In this document: piece by piece, positions 43,717 through 51,676 of the stretch
How the letters are laid out: each line of letters starts with the position of its first letter
Position numbering within the stretch: the stretch's first letter is position 1
Assembly (NCBI GenBank): GCA_016713425.1
Contig: JADJPE010000005.1
Location: 3,410,001-3,474,000, forward strand
Direction: 5' to 3'
DNA: 64,000 bases
DNA from: Deltaproteobacteria bacterium
GTDB taxonomy: Bacteria; Myxococcota; Kuafuiibacteriia; Kuafuiibacteriales; Kuafuiibacteriaceae
Notes under the pieces: generated by a model
Databases searched by the model: none
Told to the model about the DNA's origin: nothing
The model's input: the letters and a program-made list of their open reading frames with translations, nothing else
Made by a program: the position numbers and the translations under genes

Positions 43717-44694
43717 TTACCCGAATACGAGGCCTGCATACCCGACGAAGCTCCTGGGCACCTCGTCGGCATCTCGTGCGCCTCGTGCGTCTCGTGCGTC
43801 TCGTGCGTCTCGTGCGTCTCGTGCATCTCGTGCGTCGAAGCTCGTGGTCTGCTCGACCAGCGCGCCGCCGCTTGCGCCGAGCTTTCGAGCGGCCGCCAGC
43901 GTGGCGGCGATTGCTCCAGGGCAGCACGCGTTGCGCGAGCGCTCGGCCTCGCGCACGACCGCATGGGCCTCCAGTCGCGCCATGAGATCGATCATTGCCC
44001 GGTCGTTGGTACCCTTCACCCATTCGAGCGCCGCGTGACCCTGTCCATGCGAAACGAACCGGTAGTTTGGCCCGTAGTGTGTCAGGTCGGTTGAACCGAC
44101 GGCCAGCGGGTGCTTGAAACCGCGGGCGAGGGTGCGATCGACGACCTCGGCGCCAGTTCTTGGGGCAAGGTGGGTGGGCGGGACACCGACTGTGACGACG
44201 GGGACGGCCGGCCAAAGCTTCGCGATCATGGGCATGAGCACCTCGAGCGCGTTGTCTTCGTAGTAGTGATCCGGCGTCTCGGGATCGCCTTCGATCGCCA
44301 TGCTCACGTCTTCTGCGATGTCTCGTTGGATCATCACGCCGCCGTACGGCGTCTCCCAGCCGCCTTCGATCAAGATCCTCGCCGAATCGCGCGGGCCCAA
44401 GTGACCGCCAAAGATCAGGATCACGTCTGGGACGACGCGATCGTCGAATGACTGTGCGCGCGCGAGTTGATGAAGGGTGCGGAACGCGGTTTGGCCCGAA
44501 TACGTCCACCCTGCGTGGGGCACGACGGCGCCCACCAAACCACCACGAATCTCGGCGATCTCGCCGGCTCGACCTTCGAGCGCATGTTCGAAGAACGCGT
44601 CGCAGGCTGCGGCCGTGCCCGGGTACCAAGTACCCGCGAGTTCCGCAGGGCGGAGCAGCCCCTCGCTCTCCGTCGACCTTTCGGACGGTGTCAC
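43717..44694 (-). CDS. MEMO1 family protein (AmmeMemoRadiSam system protein B)
   Basis: The 325-residue protein matches the Memo family: AELAGTWYPG at the start, GAVVPHAGWTYSGQTAFRTL, FGGHLGPRDSARI, STDLTHYGPNYRF and closing SFVGYAGLVFG. His residues in HAGW, GGHLG and THYG are the metal ligands in characterised relatives. Near the C-terminus five to six DAR/GAR units are inserted by a 9-bp tandem repeat (43771-43837) in what is normally a short loop. The system usually includes an AMMECR1 protein and a radical SAM enzyme; neither is visible. The start GTG overlaps the stop of the upstream gene (GTGA). Confidence 0.9.
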   Translation of the reverse strand: MTPSERSTESEGLLRPAELAGTWYPGTAAACDAFFEHALEGRAGEIAEIRGGLVGAVVPHAGWTYSGQTAFRTLHQLARAQSFDDRVVPDVILIFGGHLGPRDSARILIEGGWETPYGGVMIQRDIAEDVSMAIEGDPETPDHYYEDNALEVLMPMIAKLWPAVPVVTVGVPPTHLAPRTGAEVVDRTLARGFKHPLAVGSTDLTHYGPNYRFVSHGQGHAALEWVKGTNDRAMIDLMARLEAHAVVREAERSRNACCPGAIAATLAAARKLGASGGALVEQTTSFDARDARDARDARDARDARGARDADEVPRSFVGYAGLVFG

Positions 44695-45317
44695 GATCGC
44701 CCTCGCCGGGCTTCGATGAGCTCGCTGTAGGACGTGTTTTGCACCAGCTCTGCGAGGCGTTTCGAGAAGTGAATGACGAGGTCGTTTCGATTTCGCGTCT
44801 TTGCATCCTCGAGCGCGTGGTGGGTCGCCAGGAATGCGCGCTCGGAGTTCACGAAATACTCGACTGCATCGAGGGTGGCCTGAAGGGCGGCGCCGGTCAC
44901 CGACCGAGATGTGGCCACAAATTCGAAAGTCTTCCCATGGTCATTCTCGACGAGCAGTCGTACCTCGCCCAAGGCGTCGGATCTCGAGCCCCGGTGGTAC
45001 TTCCCTTCTTCGATCACCGCCTTGACATCGAAGCCAGCGAAACGAATCGTCGTTAGTGATGGGTACTCCTTGGAAAATTGCTCGACCAGCCCCTGAAAAA
45101 AGGCGTCGACGATGCCGACGCCCTCACCTGCGACTGTCCGGCTGGTCATCGTGGCGGTGCTTGCGCTCTTGGGGTCTGGCGCGACGATCGCCCGAATCTT
45201 TGAGCGAGCCTCGATGAGATCTTCTTCGAGCACACTGTGCTCGACGCGAAGCTCGAGGTACTCGCTTCCCAGAATCTCTCGCATCAGTTTCTCGCTCGCT
45301 TCTTGCTTCTCGTGCAC
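44691..45317 (-). CDS. Free-standing LeuA-dimer-like domain protein
   Basis: About 208 residues from the GTG at 45317 (the ATG at 45284 is an alternative). The central part resembles the C-terminal regulatory/dimer domain of 2-isopropylmalate and citramalate synthases: ELRVEHSVLEEDL, GEGVGIVDAFFQGLVEQFSK, TIRFAGFDVKAVIEEG, FEFVATSRSVTGAALQATLD and AVEYFVNSERAFL. No catalytic TIM barrel is attached. It overlaps the MEMO1-family gene by 4 bp, so they are coupled. A regulatory or scaffold role is inference; similarity is by pattern and moderate. Confidence 0.62.
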   Translation of the reverse strand: MHEKQEASEKLMREILGSEYLELRVEHSVLEEDLIEARSKIRAIVAPDPKSASTATMTSRTVAGEGVGIVDAFFQGLVEQFSKEYPSLTTIRFAGFDVKAVIEEGKYHRGSRSDALGEVRLLVENDHGKTFEFVATSRSVTGAALQATLDAVEYFVNSERAFLATHHALEDAKTRNRNDLVIHFSKRLAELVQNTSYSELIEARRGRS

Positions 45318-45666
45318 GCCCCGATGTTGTCTCGCGGACCGATTGGAAGGCAACCTCTCGGCTCCGGCGACCGCCAAGCCTCCGATAGGCCGGGACCCTC
45401 ACGTCGTGCGGCCTCGCCCGATACCCCCCAACACGGGCGACGGCCCGGTGTACCGGTTTCAGTGGGGCGGCGAAGCCTGCTCATGCCGCCCGACCATTTG
45501 AGGGATAACACTGTGCGGTCAACAAGGTCGCGACCGCGACGACCACGCGTCGCTGACTGATCGTCCAAGCCCTCTTTACGTCTTCGGCTCGGCGTGCCTC
45601 TCGCTTCGCGTTTGGTTCGAATCCCTGTTGCCCGGGCGAGTGCGATGGCTTTCACTGGCGCTTCCA
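45318..45666. other. Divergent intergenic region before DAHP synthase
   Basis: The 349 bp between the LeuA-dimer-like gene and aroF contain no convincing ORF. They must carry promoters for both directions, but I could not define -35/-10 boxes. A tRNA-like ggttcgaatcc at about 45614 was checked and rejected. Confidence 0.5.
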
Positions 45667-46806
45667 ATGATCATCGTTATGAAACTCGACCTGACGGCGA
45701 CGTCTTTGGAGGTCGCCGAGGTTGTTCGAATCGCCGAACGCTATCCGGGGGTGACGACGCAAGTGAGGCAGATTCAGGGCACGTCACGGGCGGTCACAGA
45801 GGTCTATCTGCTCGGATCGACCGCCGGCGTTCCGAGCGAGCTCTTCGAGCAATTTCCCGGCGTCGAGCGCGTGATTCGCATCCGGGAGCGATACCGAGCG
45901 ATCGGGAAGCACGATGGCCAAGCGTCGGCCATCGGCTTCGAATACAACGGTCTGACCTTCAGCCAGGACACGTTTCATCTCTTTGCGGGGCTTTGTGCGG
46001 TCGACAACCGCGAGCACACGGAGGTGATGTTCAAGGCGCTTCAGGGCATGGGATTGAAGACCGCTCGGGCGGGCGCGTACAAGCCGAGGACCAGCCCCTA
46101 CGATTTCCAAGGGCATGGGGCCGAGTGCCTCCCGTACGTCTTCGAGCTTGCCGGCAGGTACGGCATCAAGGTCGTCGCCATGGAGGTCACCCACGAGTCA
46201 CACCTCGACGAGATCGCGCAGGCGCTCGAGGCTTCAGGTCAGGCAACGGGTGTGATGCTTCAAATCGGGACGCGCAACGCCCAGAACTTCGAGCTCTTGA
46301 AGATCGTGGGCCAGCAGACCGAGTTTCCGGTCCTCGTGAAGCGCGGCATGGGCATCACGCTGGAAGAGTCGCTCCACGCGTGTGAGTATGTGGCCAGCGG
46401 TGGCAACACACGGATCATCTTCTGTCTTCGCGGTGTGAAGACGCATCTCGGAGACCCGCATCGGAACCTCGTGGATTTTTCTCATGTGCCCGTCGTTCGC
46501 CGGCTCACGCGGTTGCCGGTTTGCGTCGACCCCTCGCATTCGGTCGGGAAGAAGGTTCGCTCAAGCGACGGTCTTTACGATATTCATCATGTAACTGCGC
46601 AGGGCATCGTCGCCGGTGCCAACATGGTCCTCGTCGATTTTCATCCGAATCCAGACAGGGCGTTGTGCGACGGTCCGCAGGCGTTGATGCTCAATGAGCT
46701 TCAGCATTTCGTGGAGGACGCGAACCTCGTCCGCGCCACGTATCTCAAGCGCGTCGAACTGGCTGCTTCCGCAGCGTCTACAGCCGCTCCGCCTCGGGTT
46801 GGGTAG
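45667..46806 (+). CDS. aroF: DAHP synthase (3-deoxy-7-phosphoheptulonate synthase), AroF type Ibeta
   Basis: The enzyme condenses PEP and erythrose-4-phosphate in the first step of the shikimate pathway. From the ATG at 45667 the protein has 379 residues. An N-terminal ferredoxin-like regulatory domain (residues 1 to about 80, ending GVERVIRIRERYRA) precedes the barrel: ARAGAYKPRTSPYDFQGHG, MLQIGTRNAQNFELLK, PVLVKRGMGITLEE, NTRIIFCLRGVKTH, LPVCVDPSHSVGKK and MVLVDFHPNPDRALCDGPQA. The architecture is that of the Thermotoga/Bacillus-type Ibeta enzymes, where the N-domain mediates feedback inhibition. The 3' end overlaps the convergent SRPBCC gene by 29 bp. Confidence 0.95.
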   Translation: MIIVMKLDLTATSLEVAEVVRIAERYPGVTTQVRQIQGTSRAVTEVYLLGSTAGVPSELFEQFPGVERVIRIRERYRAIGKHDGQASAIGFEYNGLTFSQDTFHLFAGLCAVDNREHTEVMFKALQGMGLKTARAGAYKPRTSPYDFQGHGAECLPYVFELAGRYGIKVVAMEVTHESHLDEIAQALEASGQATGVMLQIGTRNAQNFELLKIVGQQTEFPVLVKRGMGITLEESLHACEYVASGGNTRIIFCLRGVKTHLGDPHRNLVDFSHVPVVRRLTRLPVCVDPSHSVGKKVRSSDGLYDIHHVTAQGIVAGANMVLVDFHPNPDRALCDGPQALMLNELQHFVEDANLVRATYLKRVELAASAASTAAPPRVG

Positions 46807-47431
46807 GCGCAGGCGCAGGCTTTGCCTCCTGAGCCTCCGGTGAGTCGTGGGCCTGGTCTGCGTTCTTGGTTTCCTCCGCGGCTACCGCGGTGTTGGCAAA
46901 TCGGGTCTTGAGCTGGCCACCTAGTGCCTCGAGCCCGCGCTCGAAGTCGCCACCGACCATCTCGTCCATATCCATCATGACCGACATGAGCTTTCCCATG
47001 AAGTCGTTGTGACCCGTCATGCGCCACGTGACCTCAACCGACTGGGGGCTCTGGGCGGTGAGCAAATAGGTCGCTTGGCTCGTCGCAGGCCAAGGCTTCA
47101 AGAACTCGAGCTTGATGTCGATGCGTTCACCCGGCTTCTCATCGATGATCGTCATTCGCCCTTCGCCCACTTGGTCGTTTCCAACCCAGGCGTATTGCGC
47201 CCCGACGCCGCGCTCAGCGCCCTCGAAGGTGCGCTTCATCTGGCTGTCGAGCTTGTCCCACGGCGACCAAGCAGCGAAGTTGTGAAAGTCTCTTAGGTAC
47301 TCGAAGGCCGTCGCGGCTGGGACTTCGATGACGCGCGTGCGTTCAATCGTGAACTCAGCCGGTCGTGTCGCCACGAAGACCGCGAAGAGGGCAACCAGGC
47401 CGAGGACAACGAGGATTACTTTCTTGAGCAT
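46778..47431 (-). CDS. SRPBCC (START/polyketide-cyclase-like) protein with membrane anchor
   Basis: From the ATG at 47431 the protein has 217 residues. MLKKVILVVLGLVALFAVFV is an N-terminal membrane anchor, followed by an SRPBCC domain (RTRVIEVPAATAFEYLRDFH, FAAWSPWDK, VEVTWRMTGHNDFMGKLMSV). The last ~35 residues are an Ala/Glu/Pro tail. Members bind hydrophobic ligands; the ligand is unknown. A 67-residue longer frame is open but begins inside a neighbour's spacer and lacks the anchor at the N-terminus. The 3' end overlaps aroF convergently, so antisense interference between the two transcripts is possible. Confidence 0.85.
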   Translation of the reverse strand: MLKKVILVVLGLVALFAVFVATRPAEFTIERTRVIEVPAATAFEYLRDFHNFAAWSPWDKLDSQMKRTFEGAERGVGAQYAWVGNDQVGEGRMTIIDEKPGERIDIKLEFLKPWPATSQATYLLTAQSPQSVEVTWRMTGHNDFMGKLMSVMMDMDEMVGGDFERGLEALGGQLKTRFANTAVAAEETKNADQAHDSPEAQEAKPAPAPTQPEAERL

Positions 47432-47540
47432 CTGACCTCCATCCAACAGAGAGACGCGTAGGTCTACACAGTCGCATCGCGACGCGCAAGCGGCGGGTGT
47501 GCGCGCGCAGACCTTCGGATGGTCCACTCGACTCGCAACT

Positions 47541-48755
47541 TCACGGGTCGCCCTCGTCGAATTCGGTCCCTGATCCGACGAGACGGTCGCCCGTGGCTTG
47601 AACCTCGGCACGGTGACCAAGTCGTGGACCATGCGCCAAATCCCTCTGCTGACGAAGGACGATCTCCTCCGATGACATTAGGCGAGCACGCCCGGCTGGT
47701 CCCAACATCTCACGAATGAGTGCGAGCGTGTCGAAGCTTGGCTCGGTCGGCTTCGGCCAAGCCATGATCGCATCCTCGCAGCGTTCGCACAGCACACCTT
47801 CTTCGCGCGCGAGTTCGGTGGGGTGCCGCATCACGCCCGCGCTGACGTCTACGTCTGTGTTCGCGCGTGCGTCGATGCCCGGGCCTACGTTTACGTCGAT
47901 GCGGTCGACGATGGTGAAGCCTGTTCGCGTGATGGCGGACAGAAGCAGCGAGTACTGCCCGTCGCGCTCGATCGTCAGGGCGATTGCGTCGTCGGCCGTA
48001 GCAAGTGGCGTCAAGCGGTATCCTGGGCGGCCTCCGCCCAAAATGGCGAACCCCCGAACCTTGAGAGCTCGACTGTACCGAAGCGTGGATGCCTTGCCGC
48101 GCTCAAGTCGATACGGACGTTCGTCTCCCGGAGCGTCGACGAACACGACACGACCAAAGCCCGTCTTATGCAGGAATCCCGGATAGCGCAGCAGCACCCG
48201 CTCGATGATCTCGAGCGGATAGATGTCGATGATTCCCGTGTCGGGGCCGAAGGAACGCAGGGCTTGTCGCGCAAAGGAGAGGTCGCTGAGTCCAACGAAG
48301 AGGCGTGTCAGGTACTCGAGCGCTTCTTCGCGCGTGGCGCCCGTTGACTGGCGGAATTTTGCCGCCAAGACAATCGCGTGGCGCGCATAGGCGAGCGGCG
48401 AAGGGAAGGCGTTTCTTGCTGCTTCCACATCGGTGAGCGTGAGGTCGCCGGGCTCGGCCTCAGAGCGCGTCTCGAACAGGTGCGCGCGAGGCCGGGGGGC
48501 ATCGTCGGCCGCGTAGATGGCCTCCTCGATGTCCTGCGACGGTGGTGTATTATGGGCGCGGCGCGATGCGTCGACATCTGCCCGGCCGTCTCTGTTCCGG
48601 TCGTTTCCCTCGAGGTTCTGGTTGCTGTCTTGGTCGGCGCTTGACTCGGGAGCGGGCGCGCCCCCGTCAAACTCTGGTGTGGATGGCGCGCGTGAACCCG
48701 AGCTCTTGCGCTTGGGGTCGACCCGTCGTCCGGGCGTCTTCGGGGGAACCTTCAC
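47541..48755 (-). CDS. Hypothetical protein with acidic low-complexity N-terminus
   Basis: The 404-residue protein begins at GTG 48755. The first ~85 residues are charged and probably disordered (NQNLEGNDRNRDGRADVDAS). The central part is folded and contains DVEAARNAFPSPLAYARHAI, FVGLSDLSFARQALRSFGPD and FGRVVFVDAPGDERPYRLER. A late CERCEDAIMAW holds a CxxC that could bind metal. There is no signal peptide or TM segment. I do not recognise a family. It is on the same strand as glgC but about 94 bp from it. Confidence 0.65.
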   Translation of the reverse strand: MKVPPKTPGRRVDPKRKSSGSRAPSTPEFDGGAPAPESSADQDSNQNLEGNDRNRDGRADVDASRRAHNTPPSQDIEEAIYAADDAPRPRAHLFETRSEAEPGDLTLTDVEAARNAFPSPLAYARHAIVLAAKFRQSTGATREEALEYLTRLFVGLSDLSFARQALRSFGPDTGIIDIYPLEIIERVLLRYPGFLHKTGFGRVVFVDAPGDERPYRLERGKASTLRYSRALKVRGFAILGGGRPGYRLTPLATADDAIALTIERDGQYSLLLSAITRTGFTIVDRIDVNVGPGIDARANTDVDVSAGVMRHPTELAREEGVLCERCEDAIMAWPKPTEPSFDTLALIREMLGPAGRARLMSSEEIVLRQQRDLAHGPRLGHRAEVQATGDRLVGSGTEFDEGDP

Positions 48756-48848
48756 CGCCTATCCTCGTCGCCGTTCGGTGCGCGAACCCGGACAGAGATC
48801 AGAGATACGCTGGCTCTGCCTCTGGTTCCGTCTGGCTGCGGTTGCTGG

Positions 48849-50123
48849 TCATTCACTCGAGACGGGTACGTCTTGCGTGAAGTCTCGGTGGATGCGGGCG
48901 ATGGCGCCCTCTTTCGGGACGACGACGATGCCCTCGTCGGACACGAACCATCGCTTGCGGTCTTCTTCCGGGTCGTAACCGATCTCACTTCCGTCAGGGA
49001 CGTTCACGCCTTTTTCGATGATCGCCCGCCGAATGCGCGAGTGGCGACCGATGTTTACTTCATCGAACAAGATGGACTCGCTCACGTGCGTGTAAGAATT
49101 CACGCGAACGCCCGGCGACAGGATCGATCGCTCGAGGTGACCACCTGAGATGATGCACCCCTCGCTCACCATGGAGTCGGTCGCGACACCAATACGCTGC
49201 GTCTCGCGGTCCGCAAAGACGAACTTGGCGGGCGGAACGGAGTTGAAGAACGTTCGAATCGGCCACTGACGGTTGTACAGGTTGAAAACCGGAGAGACCG
49301 AGACGAGGTCCATCGACGCCCCGTAGTACGCCTCGAGCGTCCCGACGTCGACCCAATACCCGCGTGCGATGTCCTCCTCTCCGCGCACGATGTTTTGCGC
49401 GAAGTCGTAGACGAAGACGGGCTCGCGTTGGAAGAGGCGCGGGATGATGTTGCGGCCGAAGTCGTGGTTGCTGTCGGGGAGCTTCGCGTCGTTCTCGACT
49501 TCCCGAGCGAGCACCTTGGCGTCGAAGATGTAATTGCCCATTGAGGCCAGGGCCCACCCGGGGCGATTCGGCATCTGGGGCGGGTTCTGAGGTTTCTCCA
49601 AGAAACCTACCATGCGCTGATCTTCGCCGACTTCGATGATTCCGAACCTACTCGCTTCGGAAACGGGCACCGGAATGGCGGCCACGGTTACGCTTGCGCC
49701 CTTCTGGGCATGGAAGGAGAGCACCTGCCCGACGTCCATCTTGTAGACGTGGTCGCCGCCGAACACGGCGACGACTTCGGGCTTCTCATCGTGAATGATG
49801 TTCAAGTTCTGAAAGACGGCGTCGGCGCTGCCTTCGTACCAGGCGCGCTTGAGATTCATCTGCGGTGGAACTGGCTCTACGAAGCCGTCGAAGCCCGCGG
49901 TACGGTTCCACGCGCGCAGCAAATGCTTGAGCAAGGAGTCCGATCGATACTGCGTCAGAACCTTGATCTTGTAGATACCCGAGTTGACGAAGTTCGAGAG
50001 CACGAAGTCGATGATGCGGTAACGCCCGCCGAACGGAACCGCCGGTTTCGCGCGCTCTTGAGTGAGCGGAAAGAGGCGCGTTCCTTCACCTCCGGCGAGA
50101 ATCATGGCGAGGACATTCATCAC
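48849..50123 (-). CDS. glgC: Glucose-1-phosphate adenylyltransferase
   Basis: The enzyme makes ADP-glucose from glucose-1-phosphate and ATP, the committed step of glycogen synthesis. The 424-residue protein carries MILAGGEGTRLFPLTQERAK (nucleotide loop), PAVPFGGRYRIIDFVLSNFV, FGGDHVYKMD, FLEKPQNPP and the left-handed beta-helix C-terminal domain (VSEGCIISGGHLERSILSPG). The start is GTG at 50123, or the ATG 3 bp later. Its product feeds glgA at the left end of the window; the two genes are about 47 kb apart. The divergent 179-bp gap before the SGNH gene shows nothing specific. Confidence 0.97.
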   Translation of the reverse strand: MMNVLAMILAGGEGTRLFPLTQERAKPAVPFGGRYRIIDFVLSNFVNSGIYKIKVLTQYRSDSLLKHLLRAWNRTAGFDGFVEPVPPQMNLKRAWYEGSADAVFQNLNIIHDEKPEVVAVFGGDHVYKMDVGQVLSFHAQKGASVTVAAIPVPVSEASRFGIIEVGEDQRMVGFLEKPQNPPQMPNRPGWALASMGNYIFDAKVLAREVENDAKLPDSNHDFGRNIIPRLFQREPVFVYDFAQNIVRGEEDIARGYWVDVGTLEAYYGASMDLVSVSPVFNLYNRQWPIRTFFNSVPPAKFVFADRETQRIGVATDSMVSEGCIISGGHLERSILSPGVRVNSYTHVSESILFDEVNIGRHSRIRRAIIEKGVNVPDGSEIGYDPEEDRKRWFVSDEGIVVVPKEGAIARIHRDFTQDVPVSSE

Positions 50124-50302
50124 TCTTCTTGATTAACACCCTCGCACTCGACCACCAACATCTGCCGCTGCTTTTTGCCCGGATCGACGAAAGTCGGGCA
50201 TCGAGTGTGCGCTTCGACCCGCGTTATCGTTCGTGCTGCACGCCGGACTGCGTGAACACTTCGTCATTCGCTTCGTGAGGCCGACCCATCGGGTGATGAT
50301 TG

Positions 50303-51595
50303 TCATGGACGCGAGTCGCTGGCTTCGACCGAAGGTGTCTTGTCTACGCTTTCTGTTGTTGTCCCACTTTCGGCTGTCCCAGAGACTGTCCCGAAGAGAT
50401 GGGGCGCGATCACCCGCGCCACGATGGCGTTCCCTTCGCGCGTGAGATGCCCGTCGGGTTGAAAGAGGTCTCCGACCGAGGACGTTCTCTGTGCGTCGAA
50501 GAACGACGGACCAAGATCGACGACCGGAATTGCCTCGGCCTTCAGCGCGCGGACGAGCGGAAGACCTTCGGGGCTCGCCTGCAGCGCGAGCAATTCTCGC
50601 ATCGGCATGATCAGCACGAGGGGGCTTGCGCCCGATGCGCGGACTTCGCGGGCAAAAGCCCGTGCGATCGCGACCGTGATCTCGTTGCCCTCGGGACGCG
50701 TGCCTTCGTAGAGTTGTTGCCGAAGCTGTTTTCTCTCGTAGGCTGCCCAAACGCTCGCCGCGACCCGCAAGAAACTCAGATGAAAGTAGGGACGAAATGT
50801 CTGTTCGCTTTCGCGGCGCCAAAAGTCATGGCGCATCAGCGACGTCGGTTCGCCGAGGGTGAGGGCTCGTACGAGGCCGTCCTCGTCGAGGGTGGGGCTG
50901 TTGATGAGGACGAGCTCGCCGTCGTCCAGGATGAATCGCGGCTTTGACATCTCCAGTCCGGCATCCGGCGTCATCAAGAAGCGCAGGATGTTGAGGTTGC
51001 GCGCGATGTTCTCGGGCCAAATGCCGAGGACGACCACGTGGGCTTCGAACGCGCGCCCTTCTTTCCGCCAGCGCAGGAACGCTTGGTCGGTTCCATAACC
51101 GGGGCCGCCCAGGTTCAGGACTTCGAGGTCGCCGTGCATCGCCTCGAGTTGCGCTTCCCACGTTGCGTCGAGCGGCACGCCGTCGCCGTGCGTGAACGAG
51201 TCTCCGACCGCGAGGATTCGCCGGCCCTCCGTCGGACGCGCGGCTGCGAACGTTCGGGTGGGGTCGGTCCGAATGCCTTGTGCGTTGGCCGAGTACTCGC
51301 CAGCTCGCCCGTTGGGTTTGATGGTCCAACCCATGGTTTGGTCTCGCACCAAGTAGGTGGAGTTTGCGGTGCGTGCATACGCTTCTCGGATCGCATTTTC
51401 GCTTGGCCGGAGTGGCAGGAGCGTCACTCGGCTGAGCGCGTCCAGTCCAGTCGTCGGATTCTTGCGGATCACGAGACGGGTGGCGATCTCGAGGCCACCC
51501 ACGCACAGCGCCAGGACAGCGCCGGTCGCGAGGACCTTGGCGAAGCGGGATGGCGTGCTCAAGAAAGAAGACTCCTCGCCTCGTCGATATCGCAT
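50303..51595 (-). CDS. Membrane-anchored SGNH/GDSL hydrolase
   Basis: From the ATG at 51595 the protein has 430 residues. An N-terminal transmembrane segment (FAKVLATGAVLALCVGGLEI) anchors an extracytoplasmic SGNH domain with block I GDSFTHGDGV (Ser at about 133), block II LNLGGPGYGTDQ, block III VVLGIWPENIARN and block V DGHLTREGNAIVA (Asp and His). The likely activity is O-acyl esterase on a sugar polymer or lipid; the substrate is unknown. The longer open frame reaching 52747 lies antisense to icd and is rejected. It is divergent from icd with about 80 bp between starts. Confidence 0.88.
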   Translation of the reverse strand: MRYRRGEESSFLSTPSRFAKVLATGAVLALCVGGLEIATRLVIRKNPTTGLDALSRVTLLPLRPSENAIREAYARTANSTYLVRDQTMGWTIKPNGRAGEYSANAQGIRTDPTRTFAAARPTEGRRILAVGDSFTHGDGVPLDATWEAQLEAMHGDLEVLNLGGPGYGTDQAFLRWRKEGRAFEAHVVVLGIWPENIARNLNILRFLMTPDAGLEMSKPRFILDDGELVLINSPTLDEDGLVRALTLGEPTSLMRHDFWRRESEQTFRPYFHLSFLRVAASVWAAYERKQLRQQLYEGTRPEGNEITVAIARAFAREVRASGASPLVLIMPMRELLALQASPEGLPLVRALKAEAIPVVDLGPSFFDAQRTSSVGDLFQPDGHLTREGNAIVARVIAPHLFGTVSGTAESGTTTESVDKTPSVEASDSRP

Positions 51596-51676
51596 CCGCT
51601 CCGCCAGCGCGCAAGCGTGGCCCTGAAGCGCGGTCCTATGGACTAAAGCGCGAGGGCGCGATAGGAGCCCGAGGCC

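Noticed and set aside
43386..43985. Plus-strand frame with long Pro-Val repeats
   Set aside because: It exists because a 12-bp repeat is open in several frames, and it runs antisense into the well-supported MEMO1-family gene.
45600..45640. tRNA-like T-loop sequence ggttcgaatcc
   Set aside because: The flanking bases do not form a T-stem, and no D-arm, anticodon arm or acceptor stem can be folded around it.
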